Shown here piece after piece: positions 10,215 through 19,214 of a stretch of 41,112 bases of DNA (positions are counted from its first letter, which is position 1; every line of letters starts with the position of its first letter). Source of the stretch: Streptomyces griseorubiginosus (GTDB taxonomy: Bacteria; Actinomycetota; Actinomycetes; Streptomycetales; Streptomycetaceae). The position numbers and the translations under genes are program-made. The notes beneath the pieces are model-generated. The model was not told the DNA's origin. It made no database searches and saw only the letters and a list, made by a program, of their open reading frames with translations. The stretch is from positions 1-41,112 of the forward strand of contig NZ_WVUG01000044.1 of assembly GCF_017614965.1 (NCBI RefSeq). The letters run 5' to 3'.

Positions 10215-10637
10215 TCAGCCACCCAGTTCCTTGCGGTCGCTGCCGCCGGTGATGGCGATCTTGCGGGGCTTGGCCTGCTCGGCGACCGGGATCCGCAGCC
10301 TCAGCACACCGGCCTCGTACGAGGCCTCGATCTTCTCGGTGTCGAGGGTTTCGCCGAGGAACAGCTGCCGGCTGAACGTCCCCGCGGGCCGCTCGGTGAC
10401 CACCGTGTCGGTGTTCTCGCCGTACGCCGGCTTGCGTTCGGCCTTCACCGTCAGGACGTTGCGCTCGACATCGAGATCGATCGACTCCGCGTCCACACCC
10501 GGCAGGTCCAGCTCCACGAAGAACGTGTCACCCTCACGCCAGGCGTCCAGCGGCATCCCCGCCGGGTGCGCGGCCGTGCCCCAGACCCGCTCGACGAGCC
10601 GGTCAAGCTCGCGGAAGGGATCCGTACGCATCAGCAT
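10215..10637 (-). CDS. Hsp20 small heat-shock protein (copy 1)
   Basis: The protein has 140 residues from the ATG at 10637 with a GAAGGAGG site. The N terminus [20 protein letters not shown] is the amphipathic arm. The alpha-crystallin domain runs from about residue 30 ([21 protein letters not shown]) through NVLTVKAER and [12 protein letters not shown] to the closing [12 protein letters not shown] short tail KPRKIAI has an I-x-I-like anchor. Such proteins form oligomers that hold unfolding clients for DnaK. It is paralogous to the Hsp20 at 12017-12439, of identical length. Its promoter carries the best HspR-type repeat of the window. Confidence 0.95.
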   Translation of the reverse strand: MLMRTDPFRELDRLVERVWGTAAHPAGMPLDAWREGDTFFVELDLPGVDAESIDLDVERNVLTVKAERKPAYGENTDTVVTERPAGTFSRQLFLGETLDTEKIEASYEAGVLRLRIPVAEQAKPRKIAITGGSDRKELGG

Positions 10638-10687
10638 CCTGTCATCCCTCCTTCACGTCGTTCCTGCGTCCAATCAGCTCTACTTCT

Positions 10688-10732
10688 CATATACCACTAC
10701 GCCGGAAAGTTGACAACCATCGGCTCAACTTT
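10688..10732 (-). promoter_or_regulatory. hsp20 (copy 1) promoter with perfect HAIR-like repeat
   Basis: AAAGTTGA (10706-10713) and TCAACTTT (10725-10732) are perfect inverted arms 11 bases apart, keeping the TTGA-N11-TCAA core of the HspR operator. On the minus strand TTGTCA (10716-10711), 17 bases and TATATG (10693-10688) form the promoter, so the operator covers the -35 box. The repeat also lies inside the last codons of the upstream PH-like gene. Confidence 0.75.
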
Positions 10733-11101
10733 CTGCGGGGCTTGTGACGGCTGTCCCCGTAGCCAGGCTGCGTCGGACTCCGGATCGGCGGTGGACACTG
10801 CCAGGCGGGCGTAAGGGGCGTCGTGGCCGAAGGTCGTCACCACGAGCACCGGGCCCCGGGCGTGCAGGGCGGCGGAGTCCCGGCCTCGGGTGTGCTGCAG
10901 TTCGCCCACGCACCAGCGTCCCGGGCGGAAGCGGTAGCGGGGCCCGGGGTGCGGGCGCACCGCGCGCCACCAGTGCGGCTCCACGCGGACCTCGTCCACG
11001 CTCCTCAGCGGGAGGCGCACGCTGCGGCGCCGCGCCGCCAGCGCCCAACGCCACGGCAGACGCACCACTAGATCGCCGCCGTCGATGTGCAGCCGCGTCA
11101 C
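10697..11101 (-). CDS. PH-like hypothetical protein
   Basis: About 134 residues from a GTG at 11101, which has AGGTGA upstream; an ATG at 11125 is possible but lacks a site. It reads VTRLHIDGGDLVVRLPW, then SVRLPLRSVDEVRVEPHWW, GRDSAALHARGPVLVVTTF and YARLAVSTADPESDAAWLRG. The pattern (strand-rich, an RDF/RDS-AALH motif, the final DPE-AAWLR helix) matches a streptomycete family of small pleckstrin-homology-like proteins of unknown role. It lies between hdeD and hsp20 on the same strand, and its 3' end contains the hsp20 operator. No signal peptide or membrane segment was seen. Its function cannot be stated. Confidence 0.65.
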   Translation of the reverse strand: MTRLHIDGGDLVVRLPWRWALAARRRSVRLPLRSVDEVRVEPHWWRAVRPHPGPRYRFRPGRWCVGELQHTRGRDSAALHARGPVLVVTTFGHDAPYARLAVSTADPESDAAWLRGQPSQAPQKVEPMVVNFPA

Positions 11102-11192
11102 GATGCTCACCTGCCTTCTAGGCATCCGAGGCGCCCCGCACGTTCCTGCGGACCCGCGATGCGCAGCGCCCTGCGGTCCTTTGATGACCAGG

Positions 11193-11783
11193 TCAGTGGG
11201 CCATACGGGCGCCGGAGGCGGGCCCGAGCCAAGACCGCGTACCGCGTCCGGTGCGGGTGCGGTACTCCCGCCAGGCGGCAGCGAGCCACAGGCTGCCCGC
11301 GATCAGTGCGTACGCGCCCAGGACCAGTGCGATGGCCACCGCACCGGCGTCCGGGCGCAGCCACAGCAGCGCACCCGCCGCCACCGACACGACAGCCGAG
11401 GCCCGCCACCACCAGGCGTGCCGCAGCCGATGCCGCAAACGGGTGGCGACCCACAGCTCCAGGCATCCCGTCACGATGGCCCAGGCGCCCGCCACGATCA
11501 GCAGCGCCAGGGCCGTCAGTCCCGGCCACAAAGCCGTGACCAGTCCGGCCACCACTCCCAGCGTGCCGGCCGCCGCACACGCCACAGCGGGCCGGCGCTC
11601 ATGCCGGTACTGCCGCCACGCCGTGCTCAGCAGCATCACACCGTCCACCAGGGCGTACGCGCCGAACACCCGGGCCAGGGCCAACACCGTCAGCTGCGGC
11701 CAGAGCAACGTCAGCACGCCGAAAACCACTGCCGCCATCCCGCGGGCTCCCAGCAGCCAGACCGTCTTCATCCTTTCCGTCAC
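11193..11783 (-). CDS. HdeD-family membrane protein (DUF308)
   Basis: About 196 residues from the GTG at 11783, which has GGGAGG six bases upstream; the open frame extends to 11870 with an arginine-rich leader unlikely to be translated. Six hydrophobic helices are visible in pairs, for example ARGMAAVVFGVLTLLWPQLTVLALARVFGAYALVDG in parts, a middle pair with LGVVAGLVTALWPGLTALALL, and a last pair with GALLWLRP and GAYALIAG. The repeated G-A-WP/RP pattern is typical of HdeD. HdeD is an inner-membrane acid- and stress-tolerance protein in enterobacteria and a component of the proteobacterial heat-resistance locus. Here it sits between the two hsp20 genes. Confidence 0.85.
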   Translation of the reverse strand: MTERMKTVWLLGARGMAAVVFGVLTLLWPQLTVLALARVFGAYALVDGVMLLSTAWRQYRHERRPAVACAAAGTLGVVAGLVTALWPGLTALALLIVAGAWAIVTGCLELWVATRLRHRLRHAWWWRASAVVSVAAGALLWLRPDAGAVAIALVLGAYALIAGSLWLAAAWREYRTRTGRGTRSWLGPASGARMAH

Positions 11784-11885
11784 CAGCGGCCTCCCTTCCG
11801 GCACTTTCATGCGCCGACCGCCCGGACCGCCGCGGTGGCGGCCACGGCGTCGGCGCGACCGAACACTCACAGGACGTGATAGGAG

Positions 11886-11952
11886 ATTGAGTCGCCTGTC
11901 GTCAACTTCATGCAGTGGGCTCTTGTCAGAGAATCTCCTGCCGGGTTATAGG
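11886..11952 (+). promoter_or_regulatory. hsp20 (copy 2) promoter with HAIR-like repeat
   Basis: TTGA (11887-11890), 11 bases and TCAA (11902-11905) repeat the core seen at the other two stress promoters. Downstream, TTGTCA (11923-11928), an 18-base spacer and TATAGG (11947-11952) form a plausible promoter 65 bases before the start codon. A 7-bp hairpin (11974-11980 with 11986-11992) lies in the leader; its role is unknown. Confidence 0.6.
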
Positions 11953-12016
11953 AATAGGCGTTACTCGATCGTCGGCCGCAGGCCCTGCGGCCCGCCTTCA
12001 GGAAGAGAGGTTGGAC

Positions 12017-12439
12017 ATGCTGGCGCGTACGGGTGTTCTGGGCGATCTCGACCGGCTCACGGATCAGCTCGAGAACGGCGCCTCCTCGGCCGGCACCGTC
12101 ATTCCGGCGGATGCCTGGCGCGACGACGAAGCGCTCTACCTGCAGTTCGATCTGCCCGGCATGGACCAATCCACCATCGAGCTGACCACAGAACATCAGA
12201 CGCTGACCTTGACCGCCGAGCGGCCCTCCCCGATACCGGCCGACGCCCGTCCCGTGCTCACCGAGCGGCCCACCGGCCGCTTCACCCGTCGCCTGGCCCT
12301 GTCCGACGCCCTGGACACCGCGGCCGCCTCGGCCGCCTACGACAACGGCGTCCTCACCCTACGCATCCCGCTGGCCGCACACGCCAAGCCGCGCAAGATC
12401 GCCATCTCCGGCGGCACACCCAAGCAGCTGACCGCCTGA
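12017..12439 (+). CDS. Hsp20 small heat-shock protein (copy 2)
   Basis: The protein has 140 residues from the ATG at 12017 with a GGAAGAGAGG site. It begins MLARTGVLGDLDRLTDQLE; the alpha-crystallin domain spans PADAWRDDEALYLQFDLPGMD, TLTLTAERP, FTRRLALSDALD and [20 protein letters not shown]. It aligns end to end with the first Hsp20 but has diverged clearly, so the duplication is old. It is expected to be a holdase working with the nearby DnaK/GrpE. A 58-residue membrane ORF follows 45 bases downstream with its own strong ribosome site. Transcription is opposite to copy 1, with its own HspR-like site. Confidence 0.95.
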   Translation: MLARTGVLGDLDRLTDQLENGASSAGTVIPADAWRDDEALYLQFDLPGMDQSTIELTTEHQTLTLTAERPSPIPADARPVLTERPTGRFTRRLALSDALDTAAASAAYDNGVLTLRIPLAAHAKPRKIAISGGTPKQLTA

Positions 12440-12484
12440 GCTGCACAGCCCGTCCGTCCCAACACATCGAAGGAGGTTCACGCC

Positions 12485-12661
12485 ATGGGCGCCCTGCTGT
12501 GGCTGCTCATCCCCCTCTTCGCCGGTCTCGCCGCCAGCGCCTGGGCCTGGGGCATCGGCCGCCCTAACCTCAGCCTGCCCGACCACGACACCTGGGAAGA
12601 CCTCGACCGCTACCAACGACTGCGGAGCGTCCTGAGCACCGGCGAACACGCCACCATTTGA
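12485..12661 (+). CDS. Small single-span membrane protein (58 aa)
   Basis: The ATG at 12485 has AAGGAGG seven bases upstream. The product begins MGALLWLLIPLFAGLAASAWAWG, one clear membrane helix, followed by a soluble tail with LPDHDTWEDLDRYQRLRSVL. This layout (short helix, then a charged EDLDRYQRLR segment) is common among streptomycete small membrane proteins of unknown function. It probably forms an operon with the Hsp20 upstream, from which it is separated by 45 bases. It may place a partner at the membrane during stress, but that is a guess. Confidence 0.7.
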   Translation: MGALLWLLIPLFAGLAASAWAWGIGRPNLSLPDHDTWEDLDRYQRLRSVLSTGEHATI

Positions 12662-13066
12662 TGAGTTGGGCGAGAGCGAGGCTGCCGGATACACCCTCAG
12701 CAGGGTGAGGTTGCCGGGTGCCACCTCGGTGAGGCCGCACCCGGCGGGATAACAAGTCATTTCATTCGGCGAGCCTGCGGTAGCAGAGGAGGGTGCAGGC
12801 GATGCTCGTGCGCGGGGCATCACCGTGGCTTCTCGTACGCACGCCCTCTGCTCCCCTCCCACGCGTGGGGCGCCCGGTCGCCGAGGTGTGTCAGGGAACG
12901 TTGCAGCCGGTGGCGCCGCCAGGGCAGGTGACGCTGTCGTTGGACACCGCGCAGCCGAAACAGCTCCCGCAACTCATCCGGCGGTCTGTTATCGGCCGTG
13001 CGTGATCGCCCGGTTCACTGGGCCGGTGAACTCCCGCCGCAAGCGGCGACAGGGGACCCCTGCCGG
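12662..13066. other. Intergenic stretch holding a transposase remnant
   Basis: About 400 bases after the stress genes. Apart from the 16-codon transposase tail at 12762-12809, no frame has a ribosome site and recognisable domain. The stretch marks the likely right border of the stress segment. Confidence 0.5.
12762..12809 (-). mobile_element. Remnant of an IS5-type transposase C terminus
   Basis: Read on the minus strand, 15 codons and a stop give TSIACTLLCYRRLAE, which resembles the end of IS5-group transposases common in Streptomyces (IACTLICYRRL-type endings). Immediately beyond the stop is an AT-richer stretch, GATAACAAGTCATTTCATT on the plus strand, as found near IS ends. The rest of the element is gone. 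The match is short, so the call is tentative. Confidence 0.4.
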
Positions 13067-13255
13067 TCAGCCTTCAGCGGTGTCCTCTCCTCGCCCCTCG
13101 GCGAACTCCCACCAGGCGAGGGGGAGCCAGTCTCCATTGACGAAACCGTCGACTGCCGACCCTCGGCCGTTGATCGACACGGCGGTTCCGGCGGGGTACG
13201 TGGTGCCGGACAGTCCGGACACGGGGACGAGGAGGGTCCCGAAGCGTGGCGTCAC
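13067..13255 (-). CDS. Small hypothetical protein (62 aa)
   Basis: A GTG at 13255 opens a 62-residue frame beginning MTPRFGTLLVPVSGLSG, then TYPAGTAVSINGRG and DGFVNGDWLPLAWWEFAEG. The alternation of strands and turns suggests a small SH3-like barrel, and the W-rich end looks like natural protein. The ribosome site is weak (AAAGAGA). It is divergent from the formaldehyde dehydrogenase gene. No family was recognised. Confidence 0.5.
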   Translation of the reverse strand: MTPRFGTLLVPVSGLSGTTYPAGTAVSINGRGSAVDGFVNGDWLPLAWWEFAEGRGEDTAEG

Positions 13256-13322
13256 TGTGGGCTATCTCTTTCCCGGGGCTTGGTATGCGGGCTCGCGTGA
13301 TCCGCAAGTGCGTGATGACAGT

Positions 13323-13335
13323 AGCCAATTTGGCT
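13323..13335. promoter_or_regulatory. Perfect 13-base palindrome upstream of fdhA
   Basis: AGCCAATTTGGCT is a perfect palindrome with an odd centre, 85 bases before the fdhA start and in AT-richer DNA than its surroundings. It is a candidate operator for the dehydrogenase gene. The regulator is unknown. Confidence 0.4.
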
Positions 13336-13419
13336 TAAGGCGCACAACGGACGGAACATGAGATAGAGCACAAATGCCCGAGGTCTGATAGCAGCAGTGC
13401 CGAGCGGAGGTGCACAGGC

Positions 13420-14559
<1,140 letters not shown>

Positions 14560-14564
14560 CCTGA

Positions 14565-14633
14565 CCCGGGGCACCGGCCGCAGGACGCGGGGCTGTGCGT
14601 CGCCCCAACTGCCGGCGGCCGGTGCCACCCGGG
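14565..14633. terminator. Long hairpin after fdhA
   Basis: GGCACCGGCCGC (14570-14581) pairs perfectly with GCGGCCGGTGCC (14615-14626), extended by CCCGG/CCGGG outside. An inner GGGGC/GCCCC hairpin is also possible. It probably ends fdhA transcription and blocks readthrough from the opposite operon, whose last gene ends at 14786. Confidence 0.75.
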
Positions 14634-14785
14634 CGGCAGGGTTCTGAGACCCCCTTGCCACAGATAGCAGGACTTCCGGAGACCGTTTCTCCCATCGCTC
14701 GTCCATCTCCATGGCGATGAACTTGTGCTGAAAGGGGGCCTCCTCGGGGGTGGTGCCGATCGTGCGAACAGCGGCGCGGGACCGC

Positions 14786-15964
14786 TCAGCGGAAGGCCGC
14801 GTGGCCGGTGAGCGCCTGGCCGACGACCAGCGTGTGCATCTCGCTCGTGCCTTCGTAGGTCAGCACGGATTCCAGGTTGTTGGCGTGGCGCAGCGGTGAG
14901 TACTCCAGCGAGATGCCGTTGGCGCCGAGGATGGTGCGGCATTCGCGGGCGACGGCGATCGCCTCCCGGACATTGTTGAGCTTGCCGACGCTGATCTGTT
15001 CGGGGCGGATGCGACCCTGGTCCTTCAGGCGGCCCAGGTGCAGGGCGAGCAGGGCGGCGCCCCCCAGTGACACGCTCATGTCGGCGAGCTTCCTCTGCGT
15101 GAGCTGGAAGGCGCTGATCGGCTTGCCGAACTGCACGCGCGAGTCGGCGTACCCGATGGCCGCCTGGAGCGAGTCGCGGGCCGCACCGACCGCGCCGAAC
15201 AGGATGCCGAAGCGGGCCTCGTTCAGGCAGGACAGCGGCCCGCGCAGCCCCTGCGCGTGCGGCAGCCGCGCCGAGTCGGGCAGCCGTACGTTGTCGAAGT
15301 ACAGCTCGGAGGTGATCGAGGCGCGCAGGGACATCTTCTGCTTGATGTCCTGGGTGGTGAAGCCGGGGGTGCCGCGTGGTACGAGGAATCCGCGCACTCC
15401 TTCCTCCGTCTGCGCCCAGACGGTGGCCACGTCGGCGATGCCGCCGTTGGTGATCCACATCTTGGAGCCGTTGAGGATCCAGTCGCCCCCGTCCCGTACG
15501 GCCTTCGTTCGCATCCCCGACGGGTTGCTGCCGAAGTCGGGCTCGGTCAGCCCGAAGCAGCCGATCGCCTCGCCCGCGGCGAGCCTGGGCAGCCACTGAA
15601 GCTTCTGTTCCTCCGAGCCCCACTTCCAGATCGAGTACATCGACAGCGAGCCCTGCACCGAGACGAAGCTGCGGAAGCCCGAGTCGGCGGCCTCCAGTTC
15701 CAGACAGGCCAGGCCGTAGGAGACGGCGTTGGTGCCGGCACACCCGTAGCCCTCCAGATGCATGCCGAGCACGCCCAGCTTGCCCAGCTCCGGTGCGAGT
15801 TCGCGGGCGAAGTGGGCGTTCTCGAACCATTCCCCGATGTACGGGCGGACCCGGTCGGCGAGGAATTTGGCGACGGTGGCCTGGATCTCGCGCTCCTCCT
15901 CGGTGAGGACAGAGGCGAGGTCGATCAGGTCGAGGGGGTCCTTCATCGGCTTGGCGCCGCTCAT
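14786..15964 (-). CDS. gcdH: Glutaryl-CoA dehydrogenase
   Basis: The protein has 392 residues from the ATG at 15964, which has GGAG eight bases upstream. It is an acyl-CoA dehydrogenase with FGLTEPDFGSNP and WITNGGIADVATVWA. The group-specific AADSGFRSFVSVQGSLSMY places an Arg (residue 98) where glutaryl-CoA dehydrogenases bind the second carboxylate. The catalytic Glu is in YEGTSEMHTLVVGQALTG (residue 371). It would oxidise and decarboxylate glutaryl-CoA to crotonyl-CoA, passing electrons to ETF. It is the last gene of a minus-strand operon after a CoA-transferase and an aldehyde dehydrogenase, which supply glutaryl-CoA. Confidence 0.92.
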   Translation of the reverse strand: MSGAKPMKDPLDLIDLASVLTEEEREIQATVAKFLADRVRPYIGEWFENAHFARELAPELGKLGVLGMHLEGYGCAGTNAVSYGLACLELEAADSGFRSFVSVQGSLSMYSIWKWGSEEQKLQWLPRLAAGEAIGCFGLTEPDFGSNPSGMRTKAVRDGGDWILNGSKMWITNGGIADVATVWAQTEEGVRGFLVPRGTPGFTTQDIKQKMSLRASITSELYFDNVRLPDSARLPHAQGLRGPLSCLNEARFGILFGAVGAARDSLQAAIGYADSRVQFGKPISAFQLTQRKLADMSVSLGGAALLALHLGRLKDQGRIRPEQISVGKLNNVREAIAVARECRTILGANGISLEYSPLRHANNLESVLTYEGTSEMHTLVVGQALTGHAAFR

Positions 15965-15990
15965 CGTGTGCTCCATGGGTGAGTCGGGGA

Positions 15991-17145
15991 TCAGGAGTCC
16001 AGCCACTCCGCGAGCTCGCCGGTGTGCTCGCCCAACCGGGGCGGGCGACGGGCGTAGCGGGGCGGAGTGCGGGACAGGGAGATCGGATTGGCGACGAGGT
16101 CCATGGGGGATCCGTCGTCGGCGTGGACCACGGCACGCGGCGCTAGGCCGAGGCGTTCGGCGAGGTCGAACGCCTGGCCGAGGTCGCTGACCGGGCCGCA
16201 GGGCACGCCCAGCGGGGTGAGGTGCTCAAACCATTCAGCCGCTGTGCGGGTGGCCAGCAACTCCCCCAGTTTCCGGGTGAGTTCGTCGACATGGGCGACC
16301 CTGTCGGGGTTCGTGGCGAAGCGCGGGTCGGCGGCGAGGTCCGGCGCGTCGAGCCCCTGGCACAGAGCGGCGAACTGGCGGTCGTTGCCGACGGCGATGA
16401 CCAGCGCCCGGTCCTTGGCCCGGTAGACCTCGTAGGGCGCGATGGAGGGGTGGCGGTTGCCGAGGATGCCCGGTACCTGGCCCGCGAGGGTGTACCCGGC
16501 GGCCTGGTTGACCAGGCTCGACAGCAGGGTGGAGAGCAGGTTGACCTCGATGTGCTGTCCCTCGCCCGTGGCGTCGCGATGGCGCAGTGCCGCGAGCACG
16601 CCGATGCCGGCGTGCAGGCCGGTAAGGACGTCGACGAGAGCCACGCCGGTCTTCACCGGCCGCCCGGGGGCGGGGCCGGTGACGCTCATCAGACCGCCGA
16701 CGGCCTGGATCAGCAGGTCGTAGCCGGGAAGACCCGCCCCGGGTCCCGCCCCGAAGCCGGTGATCGAGCAGTAGACGAGGCCCGGATTGCCGGGGCGGAC
16801 CTGGTCGTAGCCGAGCCCGTGTCTGTGCATGGTGCCGGGCCGGAAGTTCTCGAAGAGCACGTCGGCGCGGCGCGCCAGTTCGCTCGCGCGGCGGCGGTCC
16901 CGCTCGTCCCGCAGGTCGAGGGCGAGGGAGCGTTTGTTGCGGTTGACGGAGAGGTAGTAGGTAGCCTCGCCGTGGGCGTGGGGCGGACCCCAGGCGCGTG
17001 TGTCGTCACCGGTGGTGGGGTGCTCGACCTTGATGACGTCGGCGCCGAGGTCGGCGAGGAGCATGGTGGCGTAGGGCGCGGCGAGGACGCGGCCGAAGTC
17101 GGCGACGAGTACGCCGCTCAACGGCAGCGCCGAGGGGGTGGTCAC
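15991..17145 (-). CDS. Class III (CaiB/BaiF) CoA-transferase, probably glutarate-CoA transferase
   Basis: The protein has 384 residues from a GTG at 17145 that overlaps the aldehyde dehydrogenase stop by four bases. Motifs in order: LSGVLVADFGRVLAAPYATMLLADLGADVIKVE, NRNKRSLALDL, VLFENFRPG, the catalytic Asp in GYDLLIQAVGGLMSVTG, and KTGVALVDVLTGLHA. Members move CoA between carboxylic acids without ATP. Placed between glutarate-semialdehyde-type dehydrogenase and glutaryl-CoA dehydrogenase, the obvious acceptor is glutarate, with succinyl-CoA a likely donor, as for the SUGCT enzyme. The family is firm; the substrate is from context. Confidence 0.88.
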   Translation of the reverse strand: MTTPSALPLSGVLVADFGRVLAAPYATMLLADLGADVIKVEHPTTGDDTRAWGPPHAHGEATYYLSVNRNKRSLALDLRDERDRRRASELARRADVLFENFRPGTMHRHGLGYDQVRPGNPGLVYCSITGFGAGPGAGLPGYDLLIQAVGGLMSVTGPAPGRPVKTGVALVDVLTGLHAGIGVLAALRHRDATGEGQHIEVNLLSTLLSSLVNQAAGYTLAGQVPGILGNRHPSIAPYEVYRAKDRALVIAVGNDRQFAALCQGLDAPDLAADPRFATNPDRVAHVDELTRKLGELLATRTAAEWFEHLTPLGVPCGPVSDLGQAFDLAERLGLAPRAVVHADDGSPMDLVANPISLSRTPPRYARRPPRLGEHTGELAEWLDS

Positions 17146-18650
17146 AGCGTGGGCCCTCCGGAACTGCGCAGGTACACCGTCTTGGTGCGGGTGAAGAACT
17201 CGCGCGCCGCGCGGCCCTGCTCCTTGGGCCCGTACGCGCTGTGCTTGACGCCTCCGAAGGGCACGTGGGGATCGGCGCCCGCCGTCTCCGAGTTGATGTG
17301 CAGGACGCCGACGTCCATCTGGTCCATGGCAGCGGTGACGGCCCGCAGGTCGTCGGTGAAGAGGGCGGCGGACAGGCCGAAGTCGCTGTCGTCGGCCAGG
17401 GCGAGTGCTTCTGCGATGTCAACGGCGCGGCGTACGGCGAGGACGGGGCCGAAGAGTTCCTCACGCCAGAGCGGGTCCTCGCCGGTCAGCTCGACGACGG
17501 TGGGCTGGACGAAGGCTCCGCCCATGCGGTCGTCGTCGTAGTGTCGGCCGCCGGTGAGGATGCCGACACCGGGGCGGGCGGCCGCCGCGTCCACGGCGCG
17601 CTGGATGGCGTCCCGGGCCTGGACCGAGACGACGGGCCCCATGTCCGTGGTCTCGTCCAGAGGGTCGCCCACGTTCAGAGCGGCAGCACGCTTGGTGAGC
17701 CGGTCGAGAAACTCGTCGGCGACGTGCTCCTGCACGATGAGCCGGGAGGTCGCGGTGCACTTCTGCCCCGTGGACCGGAAGGCACCGGCCAGCACCTCGC
17801 CCACGGCCAGGTCGAGGTCGGCGTCCGCGAGCACCACGGCCGCGTTCTTGCCGCCCATCTCGGTCTGGACGGGGCGGGCCAGCCGCCCACAGGCCGCGAT
17901 CAGACCGCGTCCCACCGAGGTCGAGCCGGTGAAGGTGACCGCGTCCACACCGGGGTGCTCGACCAGCCGCCCGCCGAGGTCCCCGTCTCCGATCAGCATG
18001 GACAGGACACCGTCCGGCAGACCGGCCTCCACCAAGGCCTCCGCCAGGCGCATGGCGAGCAGCGGCACCAGCCCGGCGGGCTTCCACACGACGGTGTTGC
18101 CGTAGGCGAGCGCAGGGGCGATCTTCCAGGCGGGAATGGCGATGGGGAAGTTGAACGGTGTCACGACCGCCACGACACCGACGGGGCGGTGGATCACGTG
18201 GATCTGCTCGCCGGGGCGGGGCGAGGCGAAGACCTCGCCGACCGGGCGGGAGCCCTCACCGGCGTAATAGTGAAAGATCTCCGCGGCCCGGCGTACCTCA
18301 CCGATCCCCTCGGCTCGGGTCTTGCCCTCCTCCCAGGCCAGTTCCTCGCCCCATTGCTCGGCGTGCGCGTCGATGACCTCGGCGGCGCGGTCGAGGACGC
18401 GGCCGCGGGCATGGGGCGGGGTGGCGGCCCAGCGGGGGGAGGCGTCCCGGGCGGCAGCTACGGCCTCGTCGAGGTCGGGGTCCGTGGCCAGCCGTCCCGT
18501 GGCCACGGTTTCCCGGGGCCGTGCCGGGTTGAGGTCGACGACGTCGTCGCCGCCGCCGTTCCGCCACTTCCCCGCGACGAGGTGGCGCAGGGTCCGGGCC
18601 TGCCGAACCGTTCCGGCCCGCCCTGTGCTGTTGCCTGCGGTGGATCGCAT
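17142..18650 (-). CDS. Aldehyde dehydrogenase, probably glutarate-semialdehyde dehydrogenase
   Basis: The protein has 502 residues from the ATG at 18650, preceded by GGAAGGAG. The NAD(P) aldehyde dehydrogenase set is complete: TPFNFP (Asn167), WKPAGLVP, FTGSTSVGRGL, catalytic Glu264 in TEMGGKNA, nucleophile Cys298 in STGQKCTATSR, and LFGPVLAV with NSETAGADPHVPFGGVKHS near the end. The form is close to alpha-ketoglutarate- and succinate-semialdehyde-type enzymes. As first gene of the operon with a CoA-transferase and glutaryl-CoA dehydrogenase, and divergent from an omega-aminotransferase, it most likely oxidises glutarate semialdehyde to glutarate. Succinate semialdehyde would be the alternative. 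Confidence 0.9.
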   Translation of the reverse strand: MRSTAGNSTGRAGTVRQARTLRHLVAGKWRNGGGDDVVDLNPARPRETVATGRLATDPDLDEAVAAARDASPRWAATPPHARGRVLDRAAEVIDAHAEQWGEELAWEEGKTRAEGIGEVRRAAEIFHYYAGEGSRPVGEVFASPRPGEQIHVIHRPVGVVAVVTPFNFPIAIPAWKIAPALAYGNTVVWKPAGLVPLLAMRLAEALVEAGLPDGVLSMLIGDGDLGGRLVEHPGVDAVTFTGSTSVGRGLIAACGRLARPVQTEMGGKNAAVVLADADLDLAVGEVLAGAFRSTGQKCTATSRLIVQEHVADEFLDRLTKRAAALNVGDPLDETTDMGPVVSVQARDAIQRAVDAAAARPGVGILTGGRHYDDDRMGGAFVQPTVVELTGEDPLWREELFGPVLAVRRAVDIAEALALADDSDFGLSAALFTDDLRAVTAAMDQMDVGVLHINSETAGADPHVPFGGVKHSAYGPKEQGRAAREFFTRTKTVYLRSSGGPTL

Positions 18651-19214
18651 CGGCACTCCTTCCGGGGGTCCCGGCACGCCTCTGGGTCTCCTGGGCGCGG
18701 CGGCTTGGTGAGGCCGTCATTCTGTGGGCGGCGGCGGCGTCGGCGCACTGGACGAAATGGCGCGTCCAGGGCTGTCCCGCCATGCCGATCCGTCCATGGT
18801 GCCGCTTCCGTCGCGGTGACCGGCTCGCCGTCCCGGGGCGCCGCACGCTAGCCGTGTCGATCCGGAGGATCCGGTCGCGCTGATGCTCGCCGGCGCGGCG
18901 GGCGCTGCAAGACCGCCCGCCGTTGTCCCTTGCTCCTCATGGGGCCGGGGTGCCCACGGTGGTACGCGGATCCCGCTGTCCATGGCGGCGGGGCAGGCCG
19001 GGCCCGAGCTCCGGGCGCCGTCACCGGCACCCCGCTGGCCGGGTCGATCGGTGTCACCCTGCCGAACCGCGCCTTCGGTGTCCGTCGGCTGCATGGCACT
19101 GGCCGAGATGTCCCGTCCCGCGGGCCCGGCACGCGCCCTTCCGTCGATGGCCTCGGCCGCGCCGCCCGTGTTTGGCTCGGCGCTCCCAGCCCCCGCACAT
19201 CCGGAGGACGTCTC
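18651..19214. other. Divergent promoter region without a gene
   Basis: About 560 bases between the aldehyde dehydrogenase operon and the aminotransferase. Overlapping open frames exist, but none has a supported start or domain. One perfect inverted repeat is listed separately. The length suggests two divergent promoters and room for a PucR or GntR regulator. Confidence 0.5.
18748..18769. promoter_or_regulatory. Perfect inverted repeat upstream of the aldehyde dehydrogenase operon
   Basis: CTGGACG-N8-CGTCCAG, two perfect 7-base arms, 98 bases before the aldehyde dehydrogenase start. It is a candidate operator for the glutarate operon and possibly for the divergent aminotransferase. The regulator is not known; the PucR and FadR genes nearby are candidates. 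Confidence 0.4.

Noticed and set aside
16222..18851. Two long plus-strand frames opposite the CoA-transferase and aldehyde dehydrogenase
   Set aside because: Antisense shadows of well-supported enzymes; composition is glycine/valine-rich without motifs.
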